Shown piece by piece: positions 1-8,808 of a DNA stretch of 64,000 bases. Source of the DNA: Streptomyces sp. HUAS MG91. GTDB taxonomy: Bacteria; Actinomycetota; Actinomycetes; Streptomycetales; Streptomycetaceae. How positions within the stretch are numbered: the stretch's first letter is position 1; each line of letters starts with the position of its first letter. The position numbers were made by a program, and so were the translations under genes. The stretch is from the NCBI RefSeq assembly GCF_040529335.1, contig NZ_CP159534.1, forward strand, positions 682,001 through 746,000. The letters run 5' to 3'. Below the pieces are notes generated by a model that was not told the origin of the DNA, made no database searches, and saw only the letters and a program-made list of their open reading frames with translations.

Positions 1-435
1 GCGCCGATCGCCGTCCACCACGAGCTGGGCACGGGCGCGCTGGACGTACTCGACCTGCTCTGCGAGGAGTTGGAGGTACCGGCGCACCGGATCCTGCTCG
101 GTCACCTGAACCGCTCCCCCGACTTCGTCGTCCAGCGGGACGTCGCGCGTTCGGGCGCCTATCTGGCCTTCGACGGTCCGTCGCGGGCCAACCACGCGAC
201 GGACTGGCGGATGCCGGACGCGATGGCGGCGCTCGCCGAGGCCGGGTTCGCGCACCGGCTCCTCCTCGGCGGCGACACGACGACCGCCGGGGCACGGTCG
301 GTGAGCGGCGGCCCCGGGATGCCGTATCTGCTGCGCCGGGTGCGCCCGCGCCTCACCGAGGCCCTGGGCAAGGACGTCGTCGAGCAGGTGCTCGTCGCCA
401 ATCCGGCGGCCGCGTTCGCGGTGGAGTGGCGCTGA
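1..435 (+). CDS. Phosphotriesterase-family metallohydrolase, C-terminal part (5' end outside window)
   Basis: The gene runs in from the left edge and the last 144 residues are visible. The segment LLGHLNRSPD carries a histidine and LLLGGDTTTAG an aspartate at the positions where phosphotriesterase-family TIM-barrel enzymes bind their two metal ions, and the C-terminal NPAAAFAV matches the family's usual ending. Members hydrolyse phosphotriesters, lactones or sugar-lactone phosphates; the substrate cannot be read from this fragment. It is convergent with the ROK regulator that follows, with 50 bases between the stop codons. A link to carbohydrate use is possible because of that neighbour, but this is inference only. 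Confidence 0.75.
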   Translation, partial: APIAVHHELGTGALDVLDLLCEELEVPAHRILLGHLNRSPDFVVQRDVARSGAYLAFDGPSRANHATDWRMPDAMAALAEAGFAHRLLLGGDTTTAGARSVSGGPGMPYLLRRVRPRLTEALGKDVVEQVLVANPAAAFAVEWR

Positions 436-485
436 CATGCCGGAGGCGCGGCTCGGCCGGGAGGAGTGACTTCCCGGTCTCGGTG

Positions 486-1742
486 TCACGTCGTGGCGAG
501 TGCGCCCAGTGGGTCGTCCAGGACGGGCTGCCAGGCCAGTTCGGCGGCTCCCACCAGGCTGTTGTGGTCGAGGGTGCAGGCCAGGATGGGGACGCCGCCG
601 CTGCGGCCCCACAGGCTGCGGTCGGCCACGACGGCGCGCAGGCGTTCGGGGGCGGCGTCGAGGAGGGCGCGGTGGAGGCCGCCGAGGATGATGCGGTCGG
701 GGTTGAGGATGTTGACCAGGCCCGCGAGGCCCAGGCCGAGCCGGTCGACCAGGGCCTCGGTGGCGGTGCGGACGGCGGGGTCGTCCTTGCCGGTGAGCAG
801 CAGTTCGCGCGCCTGGTGCAGGAGCGAGCCGTCGGCGTCGGGGGTGCGGCCGGCCGCGACGAGGAAGGCGAGCGGGTCGGTCTCGACGTCCAGGCAGCCG
901 CGGCTGCCGCAGTGGCAGGGGCGGCCCTCCGGGTTGACGGTGAGGTGGCCGACCTCAAGGGCCAGACCCGAACTGCCGGTGTGCAGATGCCCGTCGAGGA
1001 CGAGGGCGCCGCCCACGCCGCGGTGCCCCGTGGCGACGCAGAGCAGGTCGCGGGCGCCGCGTCCGGCACCGTGCCGGTGTTCGGCGAGCGCGCCCAGGTT
1101 GACGTCGTTCGCGGCGAACGCCGGGACGCCCAGGCCCGCCTCGCGCACACAGTCGGCGAAGATCTCGCGGACCGGGGAGCCCGCCGGCCAGGCCAGGTGC
1201 AGCGGGTTGAGGGCGGTGCCGTCCGGTTCGGCCACGGCCGAGGGGACGGCGAGGCCCGCGCCGACACAGACCCGGCCGCTCGTCCGCAGGAGCCGGACTC
1301 CCGCCTCCACCACGGAACGCAGCACGTCCGCCGGGTCGGGGTCGATGATCGCGCAGCCCGGTGTGGTGGCGACGACCCGGCCGCCGAGTCCGACGAGCGC
1401 CACCCGGTAGCCGTCCGAGTGGACCTGTGCCGCGAGCGCGACCGGTCCGTCCTCGGCGACGGAGAGGCGGTGCGAGGGGCGGCCCTGGGAACCGGCGGCG
1501 GCGCTCGGCCGGGCGTCGATCCGGATCAGGCCGAGGGCTTCCAGTTCGGCGGCGACCGCGCCCGCCGTGGCGCGGGTCACCCCGAGTTCGGCGGTGAGGA
1601 CGGCGCGGGTGGGCGCGCGCCCGGTGTGGACGAGTTCGAGCGCGGGACCGAGGGCGCTGCGGCCCCGCTCCAGACGTGGTGGCCGCACGGTGCCCCCGCC
1701 CGTCGTCTGGCTTCCGGTTCCGGAGGCCGCCCTGCCGCCCAT
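486..1742 (-). CDS. ROK-family transcriptional regulator (N-terminal winged helix, C-terminal sugar-kinase-like domain)
   Basis: 418 residues. The N-terminal quarter (about residues 25-80) is a winged-helix region containing AELGVTRATAGAVAAELE. The rest is an ASKHA sugar-kinase-like fold. EVGHLTVNPEGRPCHCGS is the ROK signature with its zinc-binding histidine and the cysteine motif CHCGSRGC (residues 276-283). ROK proteins with such an N-terminal extension are usually sugar-responsive repressors (NagC/XylR type). The ATG at 1742 is chosen because GAGGAG lies eight bases upstream; an in-frame start 60 bases earlier has no ribosome binding site. It follows the AlkB gene on the same strand after a 69-base gap. 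The effector sugar and target genes are not visible. Confidence 0.85.
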   Translation of the reverse strand: MGGRAASGTGSQTTGGGTVRPPRLERGRSALGPALELVHTGRAPTRAVLTAELGVTRATAGAVAAELEALGLIRIDARPSAAAGSQGRPSHRLSVAEDGPVALAAQVHSDGYRVALVGLGGRVVATTPGCAIIDPDPADVLRSVVEAGVRLLRTSGRVCVGAGLAVPSAVAEPDGTALNPLHLAWPAGSPVREIFADCVREAGLGVPAFAANDVNLGALAEHRHGAGRGARDLLCVATGHRGVGGALVLDGHLHTGSSGLALEVGHLTVNPEGRPCHCGSRGCLDVETDPLAFLVAAGRTPDADGSLLHQARELLLTGKDDPAVRTATEALVDRLGLGLAGLVNILNPDRIILGGLHRALLDAAPERLRAVVADRSLWGRSGGVPILACTLDHNSLVGAAELAWQPVLDDPLGALATT

Positions 1743-1811
1743 CAGCAACTCCTCGCCCTGATCACGGTCTGGAATGGTAGCCGGTGAACGGCGTCCGCTC
1801 ACTCCGTGTGG

Positions 1812-2453
1812 TCACAGGCCGCTGACCCGTAGCGTGATGTTGAGCCGCCCGCGCAGGTCCAGGCCGGCGGGCGCGGTGCCCGGGTGGACGCGGGGCACCC
1901 CGTGGAAGGCGAGGCGCGCCGGGCCGCCGAAGACGAAGAGGTCGCCGCTGTGCAGGTCGACGTCCGTGTAGGGCTTGGTGCGCGTCAGCGGGTTCCCGAA
2001 CCGGAAGACGCAGCGGTCGCCGAGGCTGAGCGAGACGACCGGTTCGTCGGACTGCTCGTCGCGGTCCTGGTGCATGCCCATGCGGGCCCGGTCGTCGTAG
2101 TAGTTGACGAGCGCGATGTCGTACGCGGCGCCGGGCGGGCTCCCGAAGGCGTCGGCGACGGCGCGCGCACCGAGGTCGGCCAGCTCCTTCGGCATGGGTT
2201 TGACGGGGGCGCCGTCGCCGTCGACGGCCGTGCGGGTGTAGCCGCGCGGGGTCCAGTGCCAGCCGAGGCCGAACTGGCGCGCTGTCATCTCCCCGCCGCC
2301 CGGGGTGCGGACGGTGCGCAGGCCGGCGGGCGGCCGGGCCCAGGCGCGGCAGGCGGTGAGCAGGCCCCGCTGTTCCGAGAGGTCCAGCCAGTCCGGCAGG
2401 TGGACGGCGCCCGGGGCGACCTCGCGCCGCTCCCGGGGGAACAGACCGCTCAT
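1812..2453 (-). CDS. alkB: AlkB-like 2-oxoglutarate/Fe(II) dioxygenase (nucleic-acid dealkylation)
   Basis: 213 residues, the normal size for AlkB. The Fe(II) ligands are visible as H128 and D130 in MGMHQDRDE and H184 in LAFHGV. The 2-oxoglutarate and substrate-side arginines sit in RGRLNITLR (R203 and R209, with N205 and T207), and NYY at 117-119 is the usual nucleotide-recognition lid element. The family removes methyl lesions such as 1-methyladenine and 3-methylcytosine from DNA or RNA by oxidative demethylation in the cytoplasm. It starts only 24 bases after the Trypco1 gene on the same strand, so it may be read through from cassette A. GGAAGG and GGGGA upstream of the ATG can serve as ribosome binding sites. 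Function is assigned from family motifs. Confidence 0.88.
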   Translation of the reverse strand: MSGLFPRERREVAPGAVHLPDWLDLSEQRGLLTACRAWARPPAGLRTVRTPGGGEMTARQFGLGWHWTPRGYTRTAVDGDGAPVKPMPKELADLGARAVADAFGSPPGAAYDIALVNYYDDRARMGMHQDRDEQSDEPVVSLSLGDRCVFRFGNPLTRTKPYTDVDLHSGDLFVFGGPARLAFHGVPRVHPGTAPAGLDLRGRLNITLRVSGL

Positions 2454-2477
2454 CGCGTCCCCGCCTTCCTCGCGCCC

Positions 2478-2813
2478 CTACGTCTGCGGGGCGTCGTTCC
2501 TCGACCCGCTCCAGCGTAGGCGGACGTCGAGGTGGGTGCTGGCCTTGGCGGTGCTGATGATGGCGCCGAGCGACGCGTCGAGCGTCACGCCGAAGGACAC
2601 CTCGATCTCGTCGGGGCGTTCGGCGTGGGCGCGGAACTCGGAGATCACTTCGGCGGCGGCCGAGGTGATCGGGGCGAGGGCGCTGCGCAGGGACCGCTGC
2701 GCGCGGCGCAGCCCGTCGCCGGTTCCGACGGTGCCGGAGCCGCGGCGGGGCGCGGAGACGAGGACGGTGGTCTCTCCGTCGGCGAGTACGAACTGGACGG
2801 CTTCTGACGGCAC
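2478..2813 (-). CDS. Trypco1 (CU044_2847-family) small protein, last core gene of cassette A
   Basis: 111 residues. The beta-rich start (AVQFVLADGETTVLVS), a central helix with ITSAAAEVISEF, and the strand pair EIEVSFGVTLDASLGAII fit the Trypsin-co-occurring domain 1 family, a small domain defined by its genomic neighbourhood with trypsin-like proteases in predicted conflict systems. That context holds here: a trypsin-like protease gene heads the same leftward gene run at 10494. The GTG start at 2813 has GAGGAG four bases upstream. The biochemical role of Trypco1 is not known; the idea that it is a partner or substrate of the protease is inference. It begins 39 bases after the lipoprotein gene. 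Confidence 0.7.
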   Translation of the reverse strand: MPSEAVQFVLADGETTVLVSAPRRGSGTVGTGDGLRRAQRSLRSALAPITSAAAEVISEFRAHAERPDEIEVSFGVTLDASLGAIISTAKASTHLDVRLRWSGSRNDAPQT

Positions 2814-2852
2814 GGGACTCCTCGGGCGGTGGTGGGCGGGTGGACGGAACGG

Positions 2853-4145
2853 TCAGCCGGGGCCGGAGCAGATGTCACCCTGGGGCACCTGGTTCGCGCC
2901 GAGACCCGTCTGGACCTTTTGCAGGCGGTCCATCAGCTTCGCCACGTCCCCGCCGTCCTCGGCGTCGTCGAGGACGGCCCGGTAGAACGCGGCGGCGGTG
3001 TCGGGGCTCATCATGTCGGCGGCGCCGAAGCACAGCGGGTGGCCCGAGGCGGGGTCAAGGAGCGCGGCGATGCGCCGCTGGACGGCGTTGCGGTAGACGA
3101 TGCCGTGGGTCCGGGCGGAGAAGGCGGCCGAGCCCGCCGCGTCGACCCATGTCTGCTGGGCCCGCGCGCCGGACAGGTAGTGCACGAAGGCGCGTGCGGC
3201 GGGGTTGTCGTCGGTGAACATGCCGATGAAGTCCCCCGAGACCTCCAGCGGGGCGTGGGCGGCGGGCGCGACGAAGTCGAAGCGGGGGGCTTTCTGCAGA
3301 CCGGTGGCGAGGGCCGAGCGGGCGCCGTGGGCGAGCCGGCAGCCGGGTTTCGCGGCGGCCATGGACTGCGTCGCCTCGGCGAAGCCCGCGTCGGAGGCAT
3401 TCTCCAGCGTGGCCGCGCCGACCAGGTCGCGCCACCGGGTCCAGGCGCGCACGATCTCGGCGGAGGTCCACGGCAGCCGCCCGGCGGCCCAGCGCGCGTA
3501 CACCTCCGTGCCCGCGTCGGCGAGCACGATGTCGGCGATCCAGTCGGCGCCGGGCCAGCCGGAGGTCGGGCCGGAGGCGAGGCCGAGGCACCAGCCGAGG
3601 CCGCCTTCCTTCGCGAAGGCGTGCAGGGCGTCGGTCGACCGGGTGCGCGGGGTGGCCGTGGTCTCGGTGTCGTACCAGACGAGGCTCTTGACATCGATCT
3701 TGACCGGGACGGCGTAGGTGGCGCCGTCGACCTGGGCCAGCCCCCGGAACGGTTCCAGGTACGCGCCCGTGTCGACGGTCCGCTCGTCGAGCGGCTGGAG
3801 GTCGTCCGCGGAGCCCTGCGCGTAGCGGGTGATCGCGGCGGGGCTCGGCAGGACGGCGAGGTCGGGCGGCGCGTCGGCCCTGACCGCGGCGTCGAGCTGC
3901 TGGGTGAGCGCGCGGGTGACCTGGACGTCGACCTGGATGCCGGTGTCGTGCCGGAAGTCCTTGACGACGGAGTAGAAGGCGCCGAACTCGTCCTGTCCGG
4001 TCCAGGGCACCATCACCGTCACGTGCCGGTCATCGGATCCCGCGCACGCGGTGAGACCGGCCAACAGGGCCATGGCCGTGAGGAGTTGGCACAGTCGGGC
4101 GCGCAGTGCGCGGGCAACGGCCGTACGCCGCGGTGAGGGGGTCAT
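2853..4145 (-). CDS. Solute-binding lipoprotein, GlnH-like position beside a PknG-like kinase
   Basis: 430 residues. A basic N-terminus, a hydrophobic stretch and the lipobox LTAC with Cys34 mark a lipoprotein on the outer face of the membrane. The mature part reads as a family-1-type solute-binding protein (VTVMVPWTGQDEFGAFYSVV near the start; APPDLAVLPSPAAITRYAQG in the first lobe). No permease or ABC ATPase gene is nearby, so an uptake role is unlikely. Instead the start codon overlaps the stop of the four-helix membrane protein by ATGA, the arrangement expected for a receptor and its transducer. In Corynebacteriales, GlnH (binding protein), GlnX (four-helix membrane protein) and kinase PknG form an amino-acid sensor; this gene may fill the GlnH role. 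The ligand is unknown. Confidence 0.72.
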   Translation of the reverse strand: MTPSPRRTAVARALRARLCQLLTAMALLAGLTACAGSDDRHVTVMVPWTGQDEFGAFYSVVKDFRHDTGIQVDVQVTRALTQQLDAAVRADAPPDLAVLPSPAAITRYAQGSADDLQPLDERTVDTGAYLEPFRGLAQVDGATYAVPVKIDVKSLVWYDTETTATPRTRSTDALHAFAKEGGLGWCLGLASGPTSGWPGADWIADIVLADAGTEVYARWAAGRLPWTSAEIVRAWTRWRDLVGAATLENASDAGFAEATQSMAAAKPGCRLAHGARSALATGLQKAPRFDFVAPAAHAPLEVSGDFIGMFTDDNPAARAFVHYLSGARAQQTWVDAAGSAAFSARTHGIVYRNAVQRRIAALLDPASGHPLCFGAADMMSPDTAAAFYRAVLDDAEDGGDVAKLMDRLQKVQTGLGANQVPQGDICSGPG

Positions 4146-5107
4146 GGGCGCGGATACCGGTACTCGGCGAGGCGCGGACGGTGGGCGAGGTGGTTGAGGA
4201 CGCCGGCAGCGACGAGTGCCAGCAGCACGAGCGCCATGGTGGCCGGATGGCCGGCGGCGGGGTGGAGGGCGAGCCGGTCCTCGTCCCACAGGGTCAGTCC
4301 GGCAAAGACGCCGGTGACCGCCAGGGTGACGGCGAGGGTGGCGACCAGGAAGCCGTTGACCCGGCGGCGGAAGTGGATCGCGAGGATCCGGGCGGTGGCG
4401 CAGAACAGCGCCAGCATCACGACCGGCGGAGCGAGTGCGAAGCCCCAGAGCCGGACGGGGTCGAGCCAGCCGGTGTCGCGCTGCCGGGCCAGGCCGGCGC
4501 TCTGGAGGTCCTGGAGGTCCTCGATGGAGGCGCGCAGGCCGCCGGTGCCCGGTATCTGACGGCCGGTGTCGGGGTCGCGCAGGCGAGGTGCCGTCAGTGT
4601 GTCGCGGGCACTCTCGACGCCCGCGGGGCCGCCGCGCGGATAGTCGCTCACGGCCGTGTTGATGAGCTGCTGGCAGATGAGCAGCTTCCCCTGGACGAAC
4701 TGGAACTGGGCGCGTCCGGTCGCCCCGGCCGCGTTGCCCTGGCCGGCGGCCGTGAGGAGGGTTCCGATGCGCGCGGTGGTGTTGGCGAATCCCGCGCCGG
4801 GTCCGATCAGTTCGATCTGGCCGGTCCTGAGCGCGTTGCGCAGAGCCTCGTCCGCGGTGTGGACCGCCCTGCGGGCGTCCGCGAGCCGGCGGCCGGCCTC
4901 CTCGCTGCGCCGGACGGTGGTGACCTCCTGGCCGCCCTGGGTGGCGGTGACGAGGTAGACGACGGCGGTCGCGCACACCGTCGCCAGCAGGCCGGCGCGC
5001 AGGAGGCGCAGGAGGCGGACGGGGTGTGCGGTGCGCAGGGCCCGCCAGGTCTCGGAGAGCAGGGCGCGTCGGCGGCTCGCCACGGGTCCTGCGGCCGTGG
5101 CGGTCAT
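4142..5107 (-). CDS. Four-helix membrane protein, GlnX-like signal transducer candidate
   Basis: 321 residues. One membrane helix lies near the N-terminus (AGLLATVCATAVVYLV), followed by about 170 residues of mostly helical, alanine-rich extracytoplasmic sequence and then three helices (including ALAPPVVMLALFCATARI and MALVLLALVAAGVL). This 1+3 topology with a long helical outside loop is that of GlnX, which links binding protein GlnH to kinase PknG in mycobacteria and corynebacteria. The gene overlaps both neighbours by ATGA (the VWA gene upstream and the lipoprotein gene downstream), so the three are translationally coupled. No enzyme motif is visible. The GlnX comparison rests on topology and gene context, not on an alignment. 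Confidence 0.6.
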   Translation of the reverse strand: MTATAAGPVASRRRALLSETWRALRTAHPVRLLRLLRAGLLATVCATAVVYLVTATQGGQEVTTVRRSEEAGRRLADARRAVHTADEALRNALRTGQIELIGPGAGFANTTARIGTLLTAAGQGNAAGATGRAQFQFVQGKLLICQQLINTAVSDYPRGGPAGVESARDTLTAPRLRDPDTGRQIPGTGGLRASIEDLQDLQSAGLARQRDTGWLDPVRLWGFALAPPVVMLALFCATARILAIHFRRRVNGFLVATLAVTLAVTGVFAGLTLWDEDRLALHPAAGHPATMALVLLALVAAGVLNHLAHRPRLAEYRYPRP

Positions 5108-6600
5108 GCGCCGCTTCCGCTGTCGACGCCGCGGCCGCACGCCTCGCAGAACCTGGCCCTGCGGGTGGGCAGGGCCGCCATGCAGTGCGGGCAGCGTGCG
5201 GGACCGTCGGCCGGGCCACCGGCGACCTCGTCGACGGGCGGAGGACCGGACGCGGCATCGGAGGGGGTGCCGGGCGGCGTACCGGTCGGGACGCCGGTCC
5301 GGGTGGAGTCGAGGGCCAGGCGCTGCATCTGCGCGCGTGTCACCGTGCGCCGCAGGATCATCCGGCCGTCCGCGCCGCGCTCCGCGACGGCCCGCAGCTC
5401 CGCCGCCTTCCGGGTCTGGCCGAGTTCGCCGGCCAGGTCGAGCGCCGCTCTCAGCTCCTGGTCGGCGCGGCCGAAGTCGCCGGAGGCGTACGCGTCGGTG
5501 CAGGCGCGCATCGCCGTGCCGAGGGCGCGGATCCGCTCCACGCGGGTCAGTTCGGGGGATGCGGTGGCCGGGCCCGCCGGGACCGACCGGCGCCGTACGT
5601 TCATGGGGACGGTCGGCAGCAGCTCCACCCGGCCCGGCGCGCCGCCCTGTTCGGCGTGCAGGGTGATCCAGGCGGCCCGCAGGTCCGTGTCGAAGGGCAC
5701 CCGGCCCGGGTCGAGGCGCAGGGTGAGCTGGTACTGGCGCAGCCCCGGCGACCAGGCGCCGAGCGGAATGTGGATGCCTTCCTCGTACGGCTGCCGCAGG
5801 CCGGTCAGGTCGGCCTCCACGGGAGCGGTCTGGCGGACCCGGTCGAGGGTGAACAACTCGCTGAAGCGCAGGCCGAGATAGACGCGGGGGACGACGACGC
5901 GCCGCGCCTCGTCCATGAGGGCCCGGAAGTCGGCGGTGAGGTCGGCGATGTCGATGACGGCCCTGGACGAGCCGTGCAACGCCTGGGCGACGCGGTGGAG
6001 TTCGCGGTACTCCCAGTCGCCGCCGAGGCCGCGTACGTCGCAGACGAACCGGTCGGCGCAGGAGTCGAGGACGGCGTCGAGCTGTTCGCGGGTCTCGTGC
6101 TCGTCCTTGCCGTCGGTGTAGAGCACCGCGTGCCGTACGCCGTCGACGGCGGCGGTCTCGAAGAGGCGGCGGGCGCACTCCAGCCAGCTGCCGATCCGCG
6201 TGCCGCCCTGGGCCCGCACGGTGTGCACGGCGGCCTTGGCCTCGCGTCTTCGGGCCTCGTCGGCGGGGAGCGGGCGGCGGCCGTCGGGCGGGTGCACGAC
6301 CGTGGCCTCGTGGTCGCCGGCGACGACGGCGAACAGGGTGCCGTCGCGCAGGGTGTCGATCGCCGCGCAGACCGCGCGCTTGGCCTCGTCGAGCCGGCCC
6401 GGTCCCGACATGGACAGCGAGCGGTCCATGATGAGGATCTCGGCGGCGGGCGGTGTGCTCCCGACTCCTCCCCCGGCCCGGTCCGGCGGGCGGGCGAGCA
6501 CGGTGATGAGCGCGTCGGCGCGCTCGGTGTCGCGGTTCAGGTCCCCCGGCGCGTGCAGCTCCATGCTGAAGTCCAGCGCCGCACGTGGTAAGTCCCCCAT
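5104..6600 (-). CDS. VWA-domain protein with C-terminal zinc ribbon
   Basis: 498 residues. The VWA domain starts near residue 50 and has a complete MIDAS motif, DRSLS (D59, S61, S63), and the strand LYTDGKDE. A beta-rich middle follows, then a helical region around 380-440, and the protein ends in a zinc ribbon (cysteines 470, 473, 485, 488 in CPHC and CEAC). VWA proteins of this kind act as metal-dependent assembly platforms. GAGAGACC in front of the ATG at 6600 is a fair ribosome binding site, and the 86 bases upstream hold no gene. The zinc ribbon echoes those at the N-terminus of the PknG-like kinase just upstream. The stop codon is shared with the start of the membrane-protein gene through ATGA. 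Confidence 0.8.
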   Translation of the reverse strand: MGDLPRAALDFSMELHAPGDLNRDTERADALITVLARPPDRAGGGVGSTPPAAEILIMDRSLSMSGPGRLDEAKRAVCAAIDTLRDGTLFAVVAGDHEATVVHPPDGRRPLPADEARRREAKAAVHTVRAQGGTRIGSWLECARRLFETAAVDGVRHAVLYTDGKDEHETREQLDAVLDSCADRFVCDVRGLGGDWEYRELHRVAQALHGSSRAVIDIADLTADFRALMDEARRVVVPRVYLGLRFSELFTLDRVRQTAPVEADLTGLRQPYEEGIHIPLGAWSPGLRQYQLTLRLDPGRVPFDTDLRAAWITLHAEQGGAPGRVELLPTVPMNVRRRSVPAGPATASPELTRVERIRALGTAMRACTDAYASGDFGRADQELRAALDLAGELGQTRKAAELRAVAERGADGRMILRRTVTRAQMQRLALDSTRTGVPTGTPPGTPSDAASGPPPVDEVAGGPADGPARCPHCMAALPTRRARFCEACGRGVDSGSGA

Positions 6601-6686
6601 CGGTCTCTCACGACTCCCTCGTCGCAGCTTTTGGCCGCCTGTGTCGTGTGTGTCCTGTGCGGACCAAGGGAGCCTAGCTCTTCTGT

Positions 6687-8804
6687 TCACGTTCCGGAAC
6701 GGAACAGCCGTTCGTTGTTGCCTTCTGCACGGACTTCTTTGCCGCGCCCGCCTCCGGCCCGCGGTCTGGTCCCGGCGTACCAGGGCCATCTCCGTTCGGG
6801 CCGCAGCTCGTTGGCGAGGTCGACCAGGGCGTAGAAGTCCCGCTCGTTCGGGCAGTGCCGGGCGAGTCCGCGGATCGCGTCGGAGAGGGCGAGGCGGTCC
6901 TCGGTGCGCAGGTACTGCGCGTACGCCGACTCCGCGGCCAGGGAGGCGCGTTCGGCCTCGGCCAGTCCGAGGCCTGCCGGGATCCGGGCCGCCGCCGGTC
7001 CCGGCTGCTCCAGCGAGAGCCGGAAGCGCGCGATGTGCGCCTCGCGCGCGAAGCGGAACTCCTGTGCCAGTCCGTCGACGATCGCGGCGGCCGCGGCCGG
7101 CCCGTCGGCGCGGTGGGTGATCCTGGCCAGGCCGAACCCGGCCGCGCCGAGGGCGGGGCTGGTGGTGAGGACGGTGCTGTAGTGCATACGGGCGAGTACG
7201 TGGTCGTCGGCGCGTTCGGCGCACAGGCCGAGCACGAGCTGCGGGACGAGTTCGCCGGGGAGGGTGGCGCGTACGTGGGTGAAGTGGGGCGTGGCCCGGG
7301 TCAGTTCGTCGCCGCGCAGGGCGATCAGGCCGCGGTACCAGTGGGTGAGCCAGTGCGTGGCGGGCAGCGGCACGCGGTCGAGGACCGCCGCCGCGTCCGC
7401 GGTCTCGCCGGCCCGCAACAGCTTGCGGCACAGGTCGAGTTCGCCCTGGACGGTGGTGGTGACGTCGGCGTCGTCGGGGTCGTGGACCGGCATCGGCAGG
7501 GCCGCCGCGACGGCCGCCGGCCCGGGGGCCTCGAAGAGGGGCGGCAGCGCCAGCCGCACCGGGCCGTCGGCGGGCCGCTCCACCGTCGCCCCCACCCAGT
7601 CGCCGAGGGGCCGGGGCGCGCCGAGGCCGCCGTGCAGCGCCTCGGGCATCGGGCCGAACAAGGCCGAGGCGCGGGTGACGCGGCGGCCGGTCTCGGGCGC
7701 CGCCACGACCTGCCGGATGACACCGCTGAGCTGCTCGCCGAACTGGCGTGCCGAGGTGAACCGCCGTTGGGGCCCGCCGCCGTGCACGGACCGGTCGAGG
7801 AGCAGCCGGAGGGACTGCACGCCGGGCGCGGTCGAGCCGTCGGTCAGCTCGTGGGACGTCTCCGCGAGGGTCATGCCGAGCCCGTACAGGTCGAAGCCGG
7901 GGGTGGGTCCGTGCGTGTACTCGGCGTCGCCCGGCGGCGGCGCGTACCGCTCGGTGTACTCGGACAGCGGCGCCGGGTCCGTGACGGAGCGCACCGCGCC
8001 GAAGTCGATGAGCCGGACCCGGTCGAGGGCGCCGGACGGTGCGGTCTCCGCGAAGCGGATGATGTTCAGCGGCTTGACGTCGCAGTGCAGCAGGCCGCGC
8101 GCGTGGAGGTAGTCGAGGGCCTGGAGCAGGCGCAGGCCGTGGGCGAGGAAGGTGGCGAGCCGGTCGCCCCGGGCGGCCCGCAGGGCCTCGCCCGGTACGT
8201 ACTCCAGCACCAGATAGGTGCGGTCGTGCTCCTCCTCGTAGCCGAGGATGCGGACGATGGCGTCGTGCCGCAGGCCGACGAGGACGTCGCGTTCCCGGTC
8301 GGACCCGGCGAGCGCGGTGCGCAGTTCCTTCAGGACGACGTCGGTCTTGAGGTTGCGGTCGTGCGCGAGGTAGGCGACGCCGTACGAGCCCTGGCCGAGC
8401 AGCCGCCGTACCTCGTAGCGGCCGGCGATGAGGAGGCCCGCGACGTGGGTGAAGTCGAAGCGGGTGCCGCACAGGGCGCAGAATCCGGCGATCCGGCCCG
8501 GTCGGCCGTCGAGGCCGCGTCCGACGGGCTGTCCGCAGCCGGGGTTGTGGCAGTAGCGGTGCTCCTCGGCGACGGGGCCGGTCTCCGGCTGCGGCTCGTG
8601 CGCCGCGCCGGCGCCGAGGTCGTCGGGGAGCCGGGTGTCGTCGACGAGGGTGAGGCCGTACCAGGGATCGGGCCGCACCTGGGCGACGCCCGTGCCCGCT
8701 CCGGCGGTGCGGGCGGGCGGCAGCGCCCTGAGGCCGCAGACGGGGCAGAAGCCGTCCGTGTCGAGGGTGCCGCGCCCGCATCCGGGACGGTTGCATCTGC
8801 TCAT
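6687..8804 (-). CDS. PknG-like serine/threonine protein kinase with N-terminal zinc ribbons and C-terminal TPR region
   Basis: 705 residues, close to PknG in length and order. Two cysteine clusters open the protein (C4, C9, C20, C23 and C85, C90, C109, C112), matching the rubredoxin-like N-terminus of PknG. The kinase domain follows with glycine loop GQGSYGVAY (137-145), lysine 159, catalytic HCDVKPLN (240-247) and DFG (267-269). The C-terminal 250 residues are alanine-rich paired helices typical of TPR repeats. PknG controls glutamate/2-oxoglutarate metabolism through the FHA protein GarA/OdhI; no such substrate gene lies here. The ATG at 8804, four bases after the protease stop, is preceded by AAGGGTGAGG. 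The downstream membrane protein and lipoprotein complete a GlnX-GlnH-like set. Confidence 0.85.
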   Translation of the reverse strand: MSRCNRPGCGRGTLDTDGFCPVCGLRALPPARTAGAGTGVAQVRPDPWYGLTLVDDTRLPDDLGAGAAHEPQPETGPVAEEHRYCHNPGCGQPVGRGLDGRPGRIAGFCALCGTRFDFTHVAGLLIAGRYEVRRLLGQGSYGVAYLAHDRNLKTDVVLKELRTALAGSDRERDVLVGLRHDAIVRILGYEEEHDRTYLVLEYVPGEALRAARGDRLATFLAHGLRLLQALDYLHARGLLHCDVKPLNIIRFAETAPSGALDRVRLIDFGAVRSVTDPAPLSEYTERYAPPPGDAEYTHGPTPGFDLYGLGMTLAETSHELTDGSTAPGVQSLRLLLDRSVHGGGPQRRFTSARQFGEQLSGVIRQVVAAPETGRRVTRASALFGPMPEALHGGLGAPRPLGDWVGATVERPADGPVRLALPPLFEAPGPAAVAAALPMPVHDPDDADVTTTVQGELDLCRKLLRAGETADAAAVLDRVPLPATHWLTHWYRGLIALRGDELTRATPHFTHVRATLPGELVPQLVLGLCAERADDHVLARMHYSTVLTTSPALGAAGFGLARITHRADGPAAAAAIVDGLAQEFRFAREAHIARFRLSLEQPGPAAARIPAGLGLAEAERASLAAESAYAQYLRTEDRLALSDAIRGLARHCPNERDFYALVDLANELRPERRWPWYAGTRPRAGGGRGKEVRAEGNNERLFRSGT

Positions 8805-8808
8805 GGCC

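Noticed and set aside
457..477. Terminator between the phosphotriesterase and ROK genes
   Set aside because: The stem is only six base pairs, much weaker than the other hairpins here.
2853..4145. Solute-binding lipoprotein as part of a sugar ABC transporter
   Set aside because: No permease or ATPase genes are nearby, and its coupling to a four-helix membrane protein and a kinase favours sensing.
6690..6701. Palindrome CGTTCCGGAACG as an operator for the VWA gene
   Set aside because: It lies within the last codons of the kinase gene (Arg-Ser region), 90 bases from the next start, and no second copy is seen in the window.
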